A stretch of DNA of 64,000 nucleotides from Candidatus Dichloromethanomonas elyunquensis (GCA_001515265.1 LNDB01000010.1:1-64000), one strand, 5' to 3'; numbered from the stretch's first letter, positions 33,544-43,412 are shown. Notes: generated by a model from the letters alone, not told the origin. A program made the numbers and translations.

Positions 33544-34299
33544 GAGAACAGATAAAGGAGATATCCCCATAAACCACATCAGTAAAGGGATAAGATAAGC
33601 GCCACTGACAAGCATAAGATACTGAGCTTGGGTAAATTTTACGCCGAAACGGACCGCTAAAGTTTTTTTTCCTGCTCTCCGGTCCGTTTCAATATCTCTC
33701 AAGTTGTTGATAACCAAAATAGCGGTTACGAGCAACCCCGGAGGAATGGAAGACCACCAGGCAGCTGTAGGAATATTTCCTGCTTGGAGGTAATATGTAC
33801 CGCATACTGCAACAGGACCAAAAAAGACAAATACAAAAACATCGGCAATGCCTTTGTAACCAAGGGGATAAGGACCGGCCGTATAAGCAATTGCGCAAAC
33901 AATGGCCAGAATTCCAATAACCAGAATAGGCCAGCCCCCCACAACAATCAAATATACCCCGGCTAATGCAGAGAAGGCGAAAACGAAAATCATTCCCATA
34001 ATAACTTGTTTTGGGGATAGCAATCCGGCTTGCGTAACTCTTATAGGCCCTAATCTCTCCTGTGTATCCGTACCTTTTTTAAAATCATATACATCATTGG
34101 CAAGATTTGATCCAATCTGCAAGAGCAGGGCAGCAAGCAGGGCCGCTAATCCCGGGCCCAACCGAAAAGAACCGTTTCCCAAGGCCAGACCCAAGCCGAC
34201 AATTACAGGTCCTGCAGCAGCCGGAAGGGTTTTAGGACGGATAGCCAAATACCATATCTTAAAAATGCTTAATTCCGGTAGAGTGCTGTTTGTATGCAT
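33394..34299 (-). CDS. menA: 1,4-dihydroxy-2-naphthoate polyprenyltransferase (MenA-type UbiA)
   Basis: 301-residue integral membrane prenyltransferase that joins a polyprenyl chain to dihydroxynaphthoate in menaquinone synthesis. The first Asp-rich motif is NLANDVYDFKKGTD near residue 66, the second is NNLRDIETDRRAGKKTLAVRFG near 190. IWYLAIRPKTLPAAAGPVIVG is the family N-terminus. AAGGA lies 9 nt before the ATG. Its last 150 bp overlap the tetR gene tail to tail. No other men gene is nearby. Confidence 0.9.
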   Translation of the reverse strand: MHTNSTLPELSIFKIWYLAIRPKTLPAAAGPVIVGLGLALGNGSFRLGPGLAALLAALLLQIGSNLANDVYDFKKGTDTQERLGPIRVTQAGLLSPKQVIMGMIFVFAFSALAGVYLIVVGGWPILVIGILAIVCAIAYTAGPYPLGYKGIADVFVFVFFGPVAVCGTYYLQAGNIPTAAWWSSIPPGLLVTAILVINNLRDIETDRRAGKKTLAVRFGVKFTQAQYLMLVSGAYLIPLLMWFMGISPLSVLLSWFSLPLLVPRVKDILTKKGVRLNTTLAGTAFLGLIFCILFSIGYLMG

Positions 34300-34478
34300 C
34301 GTATTTTTCCTTCTGTCTTCCCAAGATCTAATGTGTTCTTCGTTACATATTGTAAGCGATGTTCCAGCGGTAAAGCAAGGTGAATTTTAGCCGGGAAAAT
34401 AGCCTGAATTAATAAATCTGAAATGAAATACGTAAAATTGGTTGAAGAAATACACCGGGCATATTGAACTTCCATATA

Positions 34479-34490
34479 TTTACATGTAAA
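34479..34490. promoter_or_regulatory. 12-bp palindrome upstream of the cell-wall-binding protein gene
   Basis: TTTACATGTAAA is a perfect palindrome 32 bp before the GTG start, in the divergent gap with menA. Its ACATGT core could be an operator half-site arrangement, but no regulator is identified. Confidence 0.35.
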
Positions 34491-34521
34491 ATATTTGCAA
34501 AAATATATTTAGGAGATTTTT

Positions 34522-36996
34522 GTGAGCAATGTATTAAAAATATTACTGGAAGTCATTATTTCTCTTATTATCATTAACCTGTATGCCCAACATGCCAACG
34601 CCCAAGAACCTTTCAGCTTAAGAATTTCAGGAAATAATAGATATGACACAGCTGCTGCCGTTTCCAGGGAAGGCTGGCAACAATCTTATTATGCGGTTCT
34701 GGCCAGCGGCGAAGATTTCACAGGTGCCTTATGTTCCGGACCGCTTGCCGAGAAATTCTCCTCTCCGGTACTATTAACTGAAAAAAAACGTCTTCCGGCC
34801 GAATCCATGGCGGAGTTAAAGAGGTTAGGGACAAAACACGTAATGATCATCGGGGGGCCCGAGGCAGTAGATTCTTCTTTAGACGAAGCCCTTCGTTTGG
34901 CGGGAGTCGAACGGGTTGAACGTATCTTTGGGCAGGATCGTTATGAAACAGCCGTTCAGATAGCCATGAAGCTGGATGCAAAAGGTGCTGCGGTTTTAGC
35001 TTCAGGGGAAAGCCCATGGGATGCAGCGGCTATGAGCACGATTGCGGCCTATAAAGAGCTTCCCATTTTACTTACAGGCAGAGATTTTCTGCCATCGTCT
35101 GTCGAAGCTTATTTACAGCAAAAGAATAACGCCAAAACCTATGTAATAGGAGGATTAGGGGTAATCTCTTCCTACGCGGAAGAAAAACTTTTAGGGTGCG
35201 TTAGAATAGGCGGCCGGGATAGGTTTGAGACGAATAAGCTTATCTTGGAAAACTTCTCAAACGATCTCGATTTCCATCATATCTTTGCAGTAACCGGAGG
35301 GGACGGTTCAGGATTTTCGGATGCGCTTAGTGTCAGCTCCTTAGCGGGCAGGTCCGGGTATCCCTTGGTCATGATTCAAGGAGAAATTCCCCAAGCAACT
35401 TGGGATTATCTTAAGACAAAAGCTTTTTTGGAAAGCAGGCTGGTTGCCATCGGCGGGGAACGCGCCGTACCGGAAGCTGTCTGCAGGGAATTTGACCGTT
35501 ATGTCGGAAATTTAACGGCAAACCCCATGCAGGCAGGAACTGATACACGCAGAGGCGATGCAAGCGGAAGTGAATCTGCCCCTCCTGTTTCTACCGTAAC
35601 CGCAGTTGCTTCGCCAAATCAAGATAGCGCATATAAGGAAGGAGATATTATCGAGATCAAAGTAACCTTTAGCGGGGGCGTAGAAGTAACCGGGATACCC
35701 GGTCTGAGATTGGAAACCGGTCAAAGCGACCGTGAAGCAGTGTATACAAGCGGAACCGGCACCAAAATCCTTACTTTCTGTTATACCGTCCAAGCCGGGG
35801 ATGGATCAGATGACCTTGATTACACAGGTACCGATGCCTTGAACCTCAACGGTGGAACAATAATAGACAAGATGAATCATCAAGATGCCCAATTATTGCT
35901 GCCTGCCCCGGGCGGGCCGGGGTCACTGAGCAGCATCAGTAATTTGATCATTGATACCATTCCTCCAAATACGATCACAATATCTTCCGTCAACGAGATT
36001 CCCGGGAACGGCAGTGTTATCCTGACAGTAGAAAACGGACCGCTTGCAGATGATTCCTGGACGGATATTCTGAATGAAATCAAAGCCAATGTTAGTCCAG
36101 GAGGAAATTGGATAACAGGTGTTTCTGCCGGTGACCTTTATATTACACCCAGTCCCGAAGGCGATAATGCCGTGTTGGGCAACAGAAATGTCTTATCGGC
36201 AGCAATTACGGGGGATTTCGTAATTCCTGCGGGAAAGGTCAGGGACAAAGCCGGAAATACTGCTCTCGAAAATGCTTCTGTTGATTCCTGTGTCAGGGTT
36301 AACGCCGTTGCAGTCAGTTCGCTGACGCCTGACGGGTTTTACAAAGCAGGAAGCGCAATCCCCATTACAATTACTTTTGATGGGGAAGTCAGCGTAACAG
36401 GAACGCCTGCCTTATGTTTAGAGACAGGGGCAATAGACCGTTTGGCGGAATATACAGGGGGAAGCGGGTCAACGCAGCTTAGTTTCAACTATTCGGTTCA
36501 GCAGGGGGACACGAGTCCGGATCTTGAATATATCCGAACGAACGCTTTAACGGGAATCATCAAGGTAAAAGGGAAATCAATTAATGCCAACTTGGTGCTG
36601 CCTCTTCCCGGGGGAGCCGGGTCTTTGGGACAGGCCAAAAATATTGTAATCGACACTGTAGCACCGGCAGCGATTAATATTTCTATTCAGGGCAGTATTC
36701 CCGGCCATGGGCAAGCGGTATTAACAGCAGTGGAAGGGCCTTTAAGCAATACATCCTGGACAAATATTCTTAACCGGATAAAAAGCAATACAATAAATGG
36801 AAATTGGATACGGGCCATATCTTCAACCCATTTGACAATCACCATATCTGCTGACGGGGCAACAGCCGCTTTAAACAATAACGAAGCAGTTCCTGCTGTA
36901 ATTATGAAAGATTTTGTCATTCCCGGGGCTGAGGTCGTAGACAAAGCCGGTAATTCGGCGGCAGAAGATATCACTATCCAGTCTTTCGGCAGTTAA
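34522..36996 (+). CDS. Large cell-wall-binding (CWB2) protein with duplicated beta domains
   Basis: 824 residues, GTG start with AGGAGA 5 nt upstream. A signal peptide (about 1-27, ending NAQ) is followed by three CWB2 repeats at about 32-330 (RISGNNRYDTAAAVSREGW; ERIFGQDRYETAVQIAM; RIGGRDRFETNKLIL), the module that anchors S-layer-associated proteins to wall polymers. The remainder is a duplicated two-domain unit: A1 (about 355-485, VTFSGGVEVTGIPGLRLETG), B1 (488-600), A2 (600-720, ITFDGEVSVTGTPALCLETG) and B2 (722-824, ending VVDKAGNSAAEDITIQS). The A domains resemble bacterial Ig-like repeats. Probably a surface adhesin or S-layer accessory protein. Confidence 0.85.
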   Translation: MSNVLKILLEVIISLIIINLYAQHANAQEPFSLRISGNNRYDTAAAVSREGWQQSYYAVLASGEDFTGALCSGPLAEKFSSPVLLTEKKRLPAESMAELKRLGTKHVMIIGGPEAVDSSLDEALRLAGVERVERIFGQDRYETAVQIAMKLDAKGAAVLASGESPWDAAAMSTIAAYKELPILLTGRDFLPSSVEAYLQQKNNAKTYVIGGLGVISSYAEEKLLGCVRIGGRDRFETNKLILENFSNDLDFHHIFAVTGGDGSGFSDALSVSSLAGRSGYPLVMIQGEIPQATWDYLKTKAFLESRLVAIGGERAVPEAVCREFDRYVGNLTANPMQAGTDTRRGDASGSESAPPVSTVTAVASPNQDSAYKEGDIIEIKVTFSGGVEVTGIPGLRLETGQSDREAVYTSGTGTKILTFCYTVQAGDGSDDLDYTGTDALNLNGGTIIDKMNHQDAQLLLPAPGGPGSLSSISNLIIDTIPPNTITISSVNEIPGNGSVILTVENGPLADDSWTDILNEIKANVSPGGNWITGVSAGDLYITPSPEGDNAVLGNRNVLSAAITGDFVIPAGKVRDKAGNTALENASVDSCVRVNAVAVSSLTPDGFYKAGSAIPITITFDGEVSVTGTPALCLETGAIDRLAEYTGGSGSTQLSFNYSVQQGDTSPDLEYIRTNALTGIIKVKGKSINANLVLPLPGGAGSLGQAKNIVIDTVAPAAINISIQGSIPGHGQAVLTAVEGPLSNTSWTNILNRIKSNTINGNWIRAISSTHLTITISADGATAALNNNEAVPAVIMKDFVIPGAEVVDKAGNSAAEDITIQSFGS

Positions 36997-37016
36997 CAAA
37001 ACCAAACAACAAAAAA

Positions 37017-37069
37017 TTACTGCAAAAAACGCTATGCTGTATATTGATGGATAGTGTTTTTGGCAGTAA
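37017..37069. repeat. 19-bp near-perfect inverted repeat before the PadR gene
   Basis: The arms 37017-37035 (starting TTACTGC) and 37051-37069 (ending GCAGTAA) match at 17 of 19 positions around a 15-nt loop. It lies 20 bp after the cell-wall protein gene and 46 bp before the PadR-type gene. With no T-tract it may be a weak terminator, or an operator for the PadR regulator. Confidence 0.6.
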
Positions 37070-37115
37070 ACTTATATAGGGGCAATTACAGGTATCAGCT
37101 GGGAGGTTACTATTT

Positions 37116-37466
37116 TTGAAAAAAAGCAAGAAGTATTCCCCAAGGCATTCGCCGGCCTTCGTTCTCCTCTTTCTGGCACGCGGGGCAAATTACGGCGGAG
37201 CCGTCCTAAAAATGATGCAAGAAGAGATTCCTTACTTTTTAGGGGATAGCGCAATGGTCTATCGTATGCTGCAGGACCTGGAAGAGGAAGGAGCGGTAGC
37301 TGCAAAATGGGAAATGCCCGAATCAGGCCGGCCGGTTAAATACTATGTTCTCACTGAAAAAGGATGGGAACAGTTACTGGATACCGAAATAGATATGAGA
37401 AACAGAATAGACAATCATCTGTTTTTCCTGGAGGAACTGAAAAGAGCAAAAAAATTAAGGAAGTGA
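37116..37466 (+). CDS. PadR-family transcriptional regulator
   Basis: 116 residues, TTG start after GGGAGG (about 10 nt). The PadR winged helix is recognisable: FVLLFLARGANYGGAVLKMMQEE, SAMVYRMLQDLEEEGAVAAKWEMPESGRPVKYYVLTEKGWEQL. The C-terminal helix is short. Likely a local or phenolic/stress-responsive repressor; target unknown. The inverted repeat just upstream is a candidate autoregulatory site. Confidence 0.87.
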   Translation: MKKSKKYSPRHSPAFVLLFLARGANYGGAVLKMMQEEIPYFLGDSAMVYRMLQDLEEEGAVAAKWEMPESGRPVKYYVLTEKGWEQLLDTEIDMRNRIDNHLFFLEELKRAKKLRK

Positions 37467-37519
37467 GTAATCCGGCTCAGAAGTTGTCTATGCTATCCAA
37501 TCGATGATATTAATCAAAA

Positions 37520-38734
37520 TTATTGAAATTCCAGGGCCAGTTTTTCAAAGGCGGGAATGGAGTTAACAATGGTATTCATACTTACACAGTAGGAGATCCG
37601 AAAATAGCCCGGGCAGCAAAAGCCCGTTCCGGGCACAAGAAGCAGGTTATAGGTGACAGCCCTTTTAACAAATTCAATATCATCTTCGATCAGGGCTTTG
37701 GGGAACAGATAGAATGCACCCTGAGGTTTGATACATTGGAAACCGATCCTGGTAAGATTATCGTAGAAGAAATCTCGTTTTTTCTGGTAATCTTCAACAT
37801 TGACTTTGGCTTGGAGGGTATCTCCTACTACTTTCTGAAACAGACCCGGTGCATTCACAAAGCCTAATGTTCTGTTGCAAAAACTCAGAGCATTGGCCAA
37901 TACTTCAACATCTTTGATTTTGCTGCTCAGGGCGATAAAGCCGATTCTCTCGCCGGCAAGGCCTAAAGATTTGCTGAAAGAATTGACAATAATTGCATGA
38001 TCAAAAATAGAAAGCAGGCTGGGCATCTTATGGGCATCAAAAATGATTTCCGCATAGGGCTGGTCGGAAAGTACAAAAATACAAGTCCCGAATTCCTCTT
38101 CCTTTTGCCTTAAGATACGGGCCATATCTTCCAGCGTTTCACGGCTGTACAATACTCCGGTAGGATTATTTGGCGTGTTGATCATAATTGCTTTGGTTTT
38201 TGGGGTAATCAGATCTTTTAATGCCGCTAAATTGGGTTCAAAGCTCGTTGTATCCGGAGGGACGATAACGACCTTGCCGCCGTGGTTATCTATATAAAAA
38301 TTGTATTCTACAAAATACGGCGCAAATAAAATAACCTCTTCCTGGGGATTAAGAATCGATTTTAGAACAACATTCAAACCACCCGCAGCACCCACAGTCA
38401 TCACGACATGTTCCGCAGAAAGAGGAATACCGCTTTCTTGTTGGAGGGATTCCGCAATCCTGGTTCTAACTTCAGGATAGCCTGCGTTGCTCATATACCG
38501 GTGTACCCCTTTAATATCACCGGAAATATATTTCTTTAAAGACTGTACGACTTCGTGAGGGGGTTCAGCATAGGGGTTTCCCAGACTGAAATCAAATACA
38601 TTAGCTTCTCCGTAAATCTGAGTTAGTCTGGTACCTTCTTCAAACATAGCCCGGATCCAGGAGGATCGTTGGAGATTGCTGACAACTTTTTCTGAAAACA
38701 CAAATACCTTCTCCTTTATTCCAAAATTTGTCAT
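37520..38734 (-). CDS. Class I/II PLP-dependent aminotransferase (AspB-like)
   Basis: 404 residues from the ATG at 38734, giving the usual family length; the longer open frame adds 45 residues (to 38869) with no visible site. Fold-type I features: NTPNNPTGVLYSRETL near 173, the PLP Lys in VNSFSKSLGLAGERIGF near 244, and a substrate-carboxylate Arg in the C-terminal YFRISYC. Pyridoxal-phosphate aminotransferase of aspartate or another amino acid; the specificity is not assignable. Convergent with the PadR gene. Confidence 0.87.
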   Translation of the reverse strand: MTNFGIKEKVFVFSEKVVSNLQRSSWIRAMFEEGTRLTQIYGEANVFDFSLGNPYAEPPHEVVQSLKKYISGDIKGVHRYMSNAGYPEVRTRIAESLQQESGIPLSAEHVVMTVGAAGGLNVVLKSILNPQEEVILFAPYFVEYNFYIDNHGGKVVIVPPDTTSFEPNLAALKDLITPKTKAIMINTPNNPTGVLYSRETLEDMARILRQKEEEFGTCIFVLSDQPYAEIIFDAHKMPSLLSIFDHAIIVNSFSKSLGLAGERIGFIALSSKIKDVEVLANALSFCNRTLGFVNAPGLFQKVVGDTLQAKVNVEDYQKKRDFFYDNLTRIGFQCIKPQGAFYLFPKALIEDDIEFVKRAVTYNLLLVPGTGFCCPGYFRISYCVSMNTIVNSIPAFEKLALEFQ

Positions 38735-38915
38735 GATCGTTACCTGCTCTTTTGGCAATTCTACAATGACTGCTTTTTTCCTTCTGAGATATTGCCGTAA
38801 TAAAGTATTCTTGTATTGTTTAGGAAATGTTATTTTTTTCTTTTCTCCGATAATGACAAGGGATTTCAATCTTCGTGTCGAAAAAGGATAAAAAAATGAC
38901 GAAGGATTGGCATAT

Positions 38916-40097
38916 ATGGGCCTATTGACAATGGGCGAAAAATGGATTCTTCAGACAATCATATGTTTTTCTTTTATCAATTTTGTACTCGTCTTCTTCC
39001 TGAATAAAGAAAAAACATTTTCCAAGATGTTCGGACTCAGCTTTTTGCTTCCGTTTATTTTAGGCTTAATTTGTATATTTAATTCGGATCTGGCGGTGGA
39101 CCGGGTCTTATTGCAATATGTCAATCTTATCTATTTAATAATGCTTTGTTTATTGACGCTATTATGGTCGGGGAAAAAATACTTGATTTCGTTGGTAATG
39201 CCAGTTTTTTTCCCTCTAATGGCGTTATTTTTTTTGACAAAAATGGAGCTGCCCGCATTTTTCCTATCCCCTTATTTGGGAGGAGGAGCGACCGTTTGTT
39301 TACTTGGAATAGACATTTTTTTCTTAAAAAAAACAATCGTAAAAAAAGAGAAGGAATTGTTTTGGGGAGTCTGTCTGCTCGGGACTTGTGAAACCTTATT
39401 CATTTTATACCCCGGTTCCGCGCTTTATTTGACGGCAGTCGGATTTTTAGCGGCCTATCTGTTACTGTTTATCTATGTCTTCAAAAAAAGTATGGAGCCC
39501 TATCTGGTCAGGATTAAAAAAGCGGAAGCCAAACTTTCGGACGTAAATAAAACGATAAGCGTGGAAGTCAAAAAAAGAATGCTGGAGATGGAGAAGCACA
39601 ATGAGCATTTGTTAAACATGGTCCAAAGGGACCCTTTAGTGGATGCCTATAATAAAAAAGGAATTACAAATTTCATTCAGGAATTGGTCTATGACCCGGG
39701 CAGGGACCCTTTTACGATTATTATTTTTGATATTGATAACTTCAAAACAATCAACGATACCCAAGGGCATGTTGCAGGGGATATGGTATTAAAAAAAGTG
39801 GCCGGTATTGCCAAGCAAAATATAAGAGGGTTTGATATGCTTGGCCGTTACGGGGGGGATGAATTTCTTATCATCCTGCCGGGGACAAAGGTTTCAGACG
39901 CTTTGTTTGTTGCCGAAAGGTTCCGGAAAAAGGTTTGTGCCGAGTCCGGGATTTCTGTGTCCATAGGGGTTGCGGCTTTCCCAGACGATGCAACCACCTT
40001 AACAAAGTTAATCGAAGCAGCTGATGCCGGTCTTTATGAATCCAAAAGAATCGGCAAGAATGCGGTATCATATTGTCCTCGGGAAAAAACTAGATAA
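38916..40097 (+). CDS. Membrane-bound diguanylate cyclase
   Basis: 393 residues from ATG 38916, about 9 nt after AAGGA. The first 190 residues hold about six TM segments of an unassigned sensor region. A short coiled coil (about 195-230, KKAEAKLSDVNKTISVEVKKRMLEME) leads to a GGDEF domain with the active site intact (GRYGGDEFLIILP near 309-321). It should make cyclic di-GMP from GTP. I see no RxxD inhibitory site just upstream of GGDEF. No EAL domain. Confidence 0.9.
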   Translation: MGLLTMGEKWILQTIICFSFINFVLVFFLNKEKTFSKMFGLSFLLPFILGLICIFNSDLAVDRVLLQYVNLIYLIMLCLLTLLWSGKKYLISLVMPVFFPLMALFFLTKMELPAFFLSPYLGGGATVCLLGIDIFFLKKTIVKKEKELFWGVCLLGTCETLFILYPGSALYLTAVGFLAAYLLLFIYVFKKSMEPYLVRIKKAEAKLSDVNKTISVEVKKRMLEMEKHNEHLLNMVQRDPLVDAYNKKGITNFIQELVYDPGRDPFTIIIFDIDNFKTINDTQGHVAGDMVLKKVAGIAKQNIRGFDMLGRYGGDEFLIILPGTKVSDALFVAERFRKKVCAESGISVSIGVAAFPDDATTLTKLIEAADAGLYESKRIGKNAVSYCPREKTR

Positions 40098-40181
40098 TCA
40101 CTATCCTATGCCCTCAACCTCTCAAACTATATTCCTAGAAAATAGCTTGTCAAATGGATTTTTTCGAAATTTCCTCAAAAA

Positions 40182-41141
40182 CTAAAGTGCTTTGGGCCAT
40201 TCTTGAACGCGGTCATCCGGAGATACTTCAATGCTGAGATATTTAACGAAAGGAATCCTGTCGCGAATCCTTCTTTCGACATCTTCAAGAATCCCATCCA
40301 ATTTTTCTACGGTGGTGGCAGGCGCAATTTCTATTTCCATATTGACCAACAAGTCTTGAGGGCCGACAATCATGGTTTTCAAATCCGAGATATCGGCAAC
40401 GGAGTCAACAGTCAGAGCAGCATCCCCTATGGCTTGTTCCAAACTATCAGGGGCAGACTGGCCGATGATCATTTCCTTATTCTGTTTAGCGAACAGCAAA
40501 GCCATAAATCCTAACAGGATACCGATTATAACAGATACCAAACCATCGAAAAAGAGGATGCCGGTTGCTTTGATATAAATTAAGGCGGATAATGCCAGCA
40601 GCGCTCCCAGGAAAGCGACTGTATCCTCGACAAACACAAATTTGAGGACAGGGTTGGAGACCCGGTGAAAATTACACAGCGCATACGTTAATCTCTTGAT
40701 TCCACTTCGCTCGACCCGGAGATCTTTCAGGACACTGTTTGCTGCAACATTCACAGCAAAATACTCACTGCATACACTTATAGTCAACACAATGACAGGA
40801 AAAAATAAACTATCTATTTTTTCCGGGCTGAGCATATGTTGAACTCCCGCATAAATGGAACCTGCGCTTGTTACTCCCAGCATAAAGATGGAAGCCATGA
40901 ACGACCAGAAATATACCTCTTTGCCATAACCAAAAGGATGGTCTTGATCCGGGGGGCGCAGTGCTAAAAATAAACCGATTAATAGAAAAACGCTGTTACA
41001 CATATCTGCCAGGGAGTGCAGCGATTCAGAATACATTACGGCGCTGCCGCTTATCCATGCGCCGATTGCTTTTGTTAAGAAGATAATCAAGTTGACACTT
41101 AACGCAATAAAGATAGCTCTCTTGCTACTGTCTGCGTCCAT
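40182..41141 (-). CDS. Cation diffusion facilitator (CDF) metal transporter
   Basis: 319 residues: about six TM segments and a C-terminal cytoplasmic domain (about 225-305). The metal-site helix reads SESLHSLADMCNSVFLLIGL near 38-57 with its His and Asp, and the HPFGYGKEVYF motif follows at about 72. CDF proteins export Zn, Mn, Fe, Co or Ni in exchange for protons; selectivity is unclear. Its 5' leader holds a terminator (41237-41284), suggesting control by attenuation. Confidence 0.88.
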   Translation of the reverse strand: MDADSSKRAIFIALSVNLIIFLTKAIGAWISGSAVMYSESLHSLADMCNSVFLLIGLFLALRPPDQDHPFGYGKEVYFWSFMASIFMLGVTSAGSIYAGVQHMLSPEKIDSLFFPVIVLTISVCSEYFAVNVAANSVLKDLRVERSGIKRLTYALCNFHRVSNPVLKFVFVEDTVAFLGALLALSALIYIKATGILFFDGLVSVIIGILLGFMALLFAKQNKEMIIGQSAPDSLEQAIGDAALTVDSVADISDLKTMIVGPQDLLVNMEIEIAPATTVEKLDGILEDVERRIRDRIPFVKYLSIEVSPDDRVQEWPKAL

Positions 41142-41236
41142 TCTCGGACGTCACCTCTTCCGATTTCCGTCTTTCATCTTTGTATGGGTATTATATGAAG
41201 GATCTCCATACTTCATGACTTATCAGATATCCCCTT

Positions 41237-41284
41237 GGAAATAAAAAAACAGCAAAAAACCTTTTCTCATGGAAGGAAAAGGTT
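41237..41284 (-). terminator. Intrinsic terminator in the leader of the CDF gene
   Basis: Read on the minus strand, AACCTTTTCC pairs with GAAAAGGTT (about 9 bp), then TTTTGCTGTTTTTTT follows. It lies about 95 bp upstream of the CDF start in a gap without another minus-strand gene, so it can only act on a CDF leader transcript or a small RNA. Confidence 0.65.
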
Positions 41285-41469
41285 ATTGAACCAATTCTTA
41301 GATTCTTTTTTTAGCAAATAATAAATTGCAATAATTTGTATAAGGCATTAGTGATACTAGAAATATGCTGCCAAAAATGTGAAAAAATAGTGCTCTTAAA
41401 CCGGATGATATTATAAAAAATGTTCAAAATAAACAGTGGAAAGGGCAAGTTATCATAAAGGAGGGTAAT

Positions 41470-41865
41470 ATGATTAACAGAAAAAAGTTAATTGTTGCAT
41501 TCCTAACCGCCATGTTCGTTTTGACGCTGATATTTCCTTTGATGGGAATGGCTGCCGCTGAAAGCGGTGCGCAGTCTCCTTCACGCTATGACAGGATCGT
41601 TGATCACATTGCCAAAGAAAAAGGAATCTCCACAGAGGAAGCAAAATCTCAGTTTGACGCCAAGCTATCTAAAATAGCAAAGAAAAAAGGTATTACCTTA
41701 GAGGAATTAAAGCAGCAAATAGCTGAAGGCAAGTTTCATAAGGGCCGCAAAAAACCCTTGGATGAAGCAAAGCTAAAAGAGATAGCCGAAAAGAAAGGCA
41801 TTACGGTTGAAGAGTTAAAGCAGCGGATGAACAAATATCATTGCAACGATGCCAAAACTCAATAG
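41470..41865 (+). CDS. Small secreted protein with three KKGI-type repeats
   Basis: 131 residues. A signal peptide (about 1-30, ending GMAAAES) is followed by a charged mature part with three copies of an about 30-residue helical unit: HIAKEKGISTEEAKSQ, KIAKKKGITLEELKQQ and EIAEKKGITVEELKQR. AAGGAGGG precedes the ATG. The repeats suggest a helical bundle. I do not recognise a function; metal or peptide binding is only a guess. Transcribed divergently from the CDF gene. Confidence 0.78.
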   Translation: MINRKKLIVAFLTAMFVLTLIFPLMGMAAAESGAQSPSRYDRIVDHIAKEKGISTEEAKSQFDAKLSKIAKKKGITLEELKQQIAEGKFHKGRKKPLDEAKLKEIAEKKGITVEELKQRMNKYHCNDAKTQ

Positions 41866-41972
41866 GAAAGAACCCTGCCGAAACTAGAGGGTTGAGAAGC
41901 TAACCACTAGGCTTGCCCTTTCCATCTTAAACATTAGCGGCAGCGGGACAATCAGTACGGCTGTTCTCCAAC

Positions 41973-43412
41973 TTAAGATTTTTTTGGCCCGCGTGCAGAA
42001 TATTTCGAATCGCGTTTTCGGTTGAATCCTTGATGGTCAAACCGCTCTCTTCGAAGTGGATGTTCCAATCTTTCTCTCCGAGGCTGTCGGATTCTGAGGG
42101 GAGATTCCTCTGATAGGATTACCGGTGTGGTATTTGGTTCTTTGGTGAGGAGTTTCAAAGCTGCAGAAAGCAGAACAATGGAATCGCTCGTTTCCAAAAG
42201 CTCTTCCGCCAGTTCCTTGTATTTGTGAATATCCGGGTCTTCAATTGTCCGTAAAATTTTATCCACGGTCATACGTTGTTGGCCAACGAAAGCATCTGTC
42301 AAAGTAGGTAACGGCTTGCGTATAATCCTTCTTTTAGCAACCTGTTCAATAAGCCTGAGATGACCAATTTCTCTCGGGGTAACAAGTGTAACGGCGAGTC
42401 CGCCTTTTCCGGCGCGTCCGGTTCGGCCTATACGGTGCACATAACTTTCAGGGTCCTGTGGAATATCAAAATTATAAACATGCGTTACACCGCCGATATC
42501 AAGGCCGCGGGCAGCAACATCCGTTGCAACAAGTATTTCTGTCAGGCCTTCCTTAAAATGGCGCATTACAACATCTCGTCTTGCTTGGGTTAAATCCCCA
42601 TGAATCCCTTCAGCCGAGTATCCCCTCTTGCTCAGACCTTCAAAGAGTTCATCGACCCTTCGTTTTGTTCTGCTAAAAACAATTGCCAAATCCGGAGAAT
42701 GAATATCCAACATTCTGCATAGAACATCGAATTTTTGCTTTTCTTGTACTTCTACATAATACTGTTCAATTTGCGGGACTGTCATTTCTTTTGTCTTGAT
42801 GCTAATGAAAACCGGTTCTTTCATAAATCGCTGGGCAAGGTCCTGAATTGTCCTTGCCATGGTCGCTGAGAAAAGCAGGGTTTGTCGTTCGCTGGGTACT
42901 CCTAAAAGAATGTTTTCGATATCTTCTATAAAACCCATGCTTAACATTTCATCGGCTTCATCTAGAATGACAACTTCAATCTGCTGTAAACGAATGGTTT
43001 TTCTCCGCATATGATCCATCAAGCGTCCCGGGGTCCCGACAACAATCTGCGGACGGTTTTTTAAAGCTCTGATCTGACGGTCGATATCTTGACCGCCGTA
43101 GATGGGTAAAGCACGCACTTCCTTAAATTGACCGATGCGGTTTAGTTCCTCTGCTACCTGAATAGCAAGCTCTCTCGTAGGGGTAATAACCAATCCTTTG
43201 AGGGCATCTCTTTCCGATGAAATTCTTTGGATCATTGGAATTCCAAAAGCGGCTGTTTTTCCGGTTCCGGTCTGAGCTTGTCCTATAATATCCAGACCTT
43301 TTAAGGCAAGAGGAATAGTTTCAGCCTGAATGGGGGTCGTTTCCTCAAATCCCATTTCTGTAATTGCCTTGGTCAAATGATCGCCCAGACCCAGTTCATA
43401 AAAATTAGACAT
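41973..43412 (-). CDS. DEAD-box RNA helicase (CshA/DeaD-like)
   Basis: 479 residues from ATG 43412 (AAGGAG 9 nt upstream); the longer frame to 43499 is not supported. All DEAD-box motifs are visible: Q motif ([14 protein letters not shown]), [41 protein letters not shown] and [10 protein letters not shown]. The Arg-rich C-terminal tail resembles CshA, which works in RNA decay, ribosome assembly and cold adaptation. The long leader (43413-43700) may allow cold or autogenous regulation. Confidence 0.93.
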   Translation of the reverse strand: MSNFYELGLGDHLTKAITEMGFEETTPIQAETIPLALKGLDIIGQAQTGTGKTAAFGIPMIQRISSERDALKGLVITPTRELAIQVAEELNRIGQFKEVRALPIYGGQDIDRQIRALKNRPQIVVGTPGRLMDHMRRKTIRLQQIEVVILDEADEMLSMGFIEDIENILLGVPSERQTLLFSATMARTIQDLAQRFMKEPVFISIKTKEMTVPQIEQYYVEVQEKQKFDVLCRMLDIHSPDLAIVFSRTKRRVDELFEGLSKRGYSAEGIHGDLTQARRDVVMRHFKEGLTEILVATDVAARGLDIGGVTHVYNFDIPQDPESYVHRIGRTGRAGKGGLAVTLVTPREIGHLRLIEQVAKRRIIRKPLPTLTDAFVGQQRMTVDKILRTIEDPDIHKYKELAEELLETSDSIVLLSAALKLLTKEPNTTPVILSEESPLRIRQPRRERLEHPLRRERFDHQGFNRKRDSKYSARGPKKS

